Part shown: positions 62,749-64,000 of the stretch, in pieces
Layout of the letters: each line of letters opens with the position of its first letter
How positions within the stretch are numbered: position 1 is the stretch's first letter
Origin: Sulfurimicrobium sp964384915
Lineage (GTDB): Bacteria > Pseudomonadota > Gammaproteobacteria > Burkholderiales > Sulfuricellaceae
Reading direction: 5' to 3'
NCBI GenBank assembly: GCA_964384915.1
Contig: CAYLMA010000001.1
Span: 62,001 to 126,000, forward strand
Length of the DNA stretch: 64,000 nt
Position numbers and translations under genes: made by a program
Notes under the pieces: generated by a model
Database searches by the model: none
Told to the model about the DNA's origin: nothing
Seen by the model: the letters and a program-made list of their open reading frames with translations, nothing else

Positions 62749-63840
62749 ATGCCCTATCTCCCCGAACCGCCCCACGTCCACGGCACCCCGAGCAAAACCG
62801 GCATCCTGCTGATCAATCTCGGCACCCCAGACGCACCCACCCGCCAGGCATTGCGTCCCTACCTCAAGCAATTCCTCAGCGACCCGCGCGTGGTCGAAAT
62901 TCCTCGTTGGCTGTGGTGGCTGATTCTCAACGGCATCATCCTCAACACCCGCCCCGGCAAATCGGCGCAGAAATACGCCCAGATATGGACCTCGGAAGGC
63001 TCGCCCCTGTTCGCCCACACCCGCAAGCAGGCGAAAATGCTGCAAGGCTACCTGGGCGAACGCACCCGGGCGCCGCTGGTGGTGGAGTACGCCATGCGTT
63101 ATGGCAACCCATCCATACCATCAGCCATTGCATCGCTTCGGAAACAAGGCTGCGAGCGCATCCTTGCCCTGCCGCTTTACCCTCAATATGCGGCGAGCAG
63201 TTCCGCATCGGCGCTGGATGCCGTGTTCCAGGCCCTGCTGCAGAGCCGCAACATGCCGGAACTGCGCACCGTGCGGCACTACCACGACCACCCCGGCTAC
63301 ATCGCCGCGTTGGCCAACAGCGTGCGCGAGCACTGGCAACAGCATGGCCGCCCGGACCAGCTGATCATGAGCTTTCACGGCGTGCCCAGACACACCCTCG
63401 ACAAGGGCGACCCCTACCACTGCGAATGCCACAAAACCGGGCGCCTCTTGGCGGAAGCGCTGGGCCTCTCGCCCGACCGCTTCCAGATCACTTTTCAGTC
63501 GCGCTTCGGGCGCGCCGAATGGGTTCAGCCCTACACCGCGCCCACGCTGCAAATGCTGGGAAGAAAAGGGGTCAAACGGGTGGACGTGATCTGTCCCGGC
63601 TTTGCCGCCGACTGCCTGGAAACCCTGGAAGAAATCGCCATGGAATGCAAGGCGGATTTCCTCAATGCCGGCGGCCAGGAGTTCCATTACATTCCCTGCC
63701 TCAACGAGCGCGATGACTGGATACGCGCCCTGTGCGACATCACGCTCAACCACCTGCAGGGCTGGCTGCAGGAAACGCCCAACCCCGCCGCCGCGCTGGA
63801 AAGCAGGGCGCGGGCGCTTGCCATGGGGGCAAAGGATTAA
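62749..63840 (+). CDS. hemH: Ferrochelatase
   Basis: A 363-residue enzyme inserting iron into protoporphyrin IX. The signature ILLINLGTPDAPT, the active histidine in SFHGVPRH, and FQSRFGRAEWVQPYT are present. The ATG at 62749 fits the family; a longer frame from within hrcA was rejected. The last gene in the window. Confidence 0.97.
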   Translation: MPYLPEPPHVHGTPSKTGILLINLGTPDAPTRQALRPYLKQFLSDPRVVEIPRWLWWLILNGIILNTRPGKSAQKYAQIWTSEGSPLFAHTRKQAKMLQGYLGERTRAPLVVEYAMRYGNPSIPSAIASLRKQGCERILALPLYPQYAASSSASALDAVFQALLQSRNMPELRTVRHYHDHPGYIAALANSVREHWQQHGRPDQLIMSFHGVPRHTLDKGDPYHCECHKTGRLLAEALGLSPDRFQITFQSRFGRAEWVQPYTAPTLQMLGRKGVKRVDVICPGFAADCLETLEEIAMECKADFLNAGGQEFHYIPCLNERDDWIRALCDITLNHLQGWLQETPNPAAALESRARALAMGAKD

Positions 63841-63850
63841 CGAATTGCCG

Positions 63851-63967
63851 CCCGGAATCATGAAACAAGTGAAATGTGAAGCCGCTTGGGCTGCGCCCTT
63901 GCTGTGAAGCGTGAAATGTAAAACACTCCCCGGAGTCGGCTCTTACATTTCACGCTTCACGCTTCAC
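63851..63967. repeat. Heptamer/hairpin repeat after hemH
   Basis: GTGAAATGTGAAG-type units and an 18-bp perfect inverted repeat (63904-63921 and 63943-63960), followed by one more GCTTCAC heptamer, close the window. It probably ends the hemH transcript. The next gene lies outside. Confidence 0.7.
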
Positions 63968-64000
63968 AAAACTGTTTCTCGTTAAAGTTCCGCCCCACGC

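Overview
The window is about 64 kb of a Gram-negative chromosome. Gene content and order point to a betaproteobacterium of the Nitrosomonadales/Gallionellales type (Sulfuricella- or Sideroxydans-like): divergent ponA and pilMNOPQ, rlmE-ftsH-folP-glmM, bamE-dapB-carA-carB-greA, a NarX/NarL-type pair beside cysG, and a nadK/hrcA/hemH cluster. This assignment rests on synteny and protein character, not on a database search. No CRISPR array, rRNA operon or intact insertion sequence was seen.

Positions 1 to about 16.2 kb are an integrated element, probably a prophage or phage-like island, cut off at the left edge. A leftward operon (8107 to 1) carries small DNA-binding proteins, a Bro-N antirepressor-like protein, a recombination set (Sak4-like ATPase, a possible single-strand-binding partner, a Cas4-like PD-(D/E)XK nuclease with a four-cysteine cluster), a P4-type primase-helicase and a RuvC-like resolvase. 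Genes joined by 1-8 bp overlaps dominate. A second leftward operon (10881 to 8290) encodes a serine recombinase with DUF2924 and ParB/KorB-like partners. A third (13109 to 10974) holds an XRE regulator, an ImmA/IrrE-type metallopeptidase and a DUF2971 protein. Divergent from it are two large unrecognised genes (13355-15547), one with a zinc ribbon, then a DUF2188 gene. The island ends close to a tRNA-Phe gene with its own terminator (16162-16281).

From 16.6 to 36.5 kb the genes are chromosomal housekeeping: a membrane-free NarX-like sensor kinase and NarL-like regulator; siroheme synthase; the type IV pilus assembly operon pilMNOPQ divergent from penicillin-binding protein 1A; a nucleotidyltransferase-like protein; a PilZ (c-di-GMP) protein; hemB; the CCA-adding enzyme; an NDUFA9-like reductase; soluble lytic transglycosylase; queD; a radical SAM protein; and a small HTH protein.

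From 36.7 to 46.6 kb come lysC, accA, tilS and a complete phosphate transport operon pstSCAB preceded by a good Pho box, then a chemoreceptor. From 46.6 to 58.6 kb two leftward operons make cell-wall precursor and folate enzymes with FtsH (rlmE-ftsH-folP-glmM) and lysine/pyrimidine/arginine enzymes with BamE and GreA. From 58.6 kb to the end are fur, recN, nadK, hrcA and hemH.

The intergenic regions carry several dispersed repeats: a repeat at the pstB 3' end that copies its last codons and regenerates a stop, a hairpin family after the chemoreceptor and yhbY genes, and palindromic heptamer arrays at the folP, carA/carB, recN/nadK and hemH junctions. The least explained coding material is the divergent module at 10974-15547 of the island.
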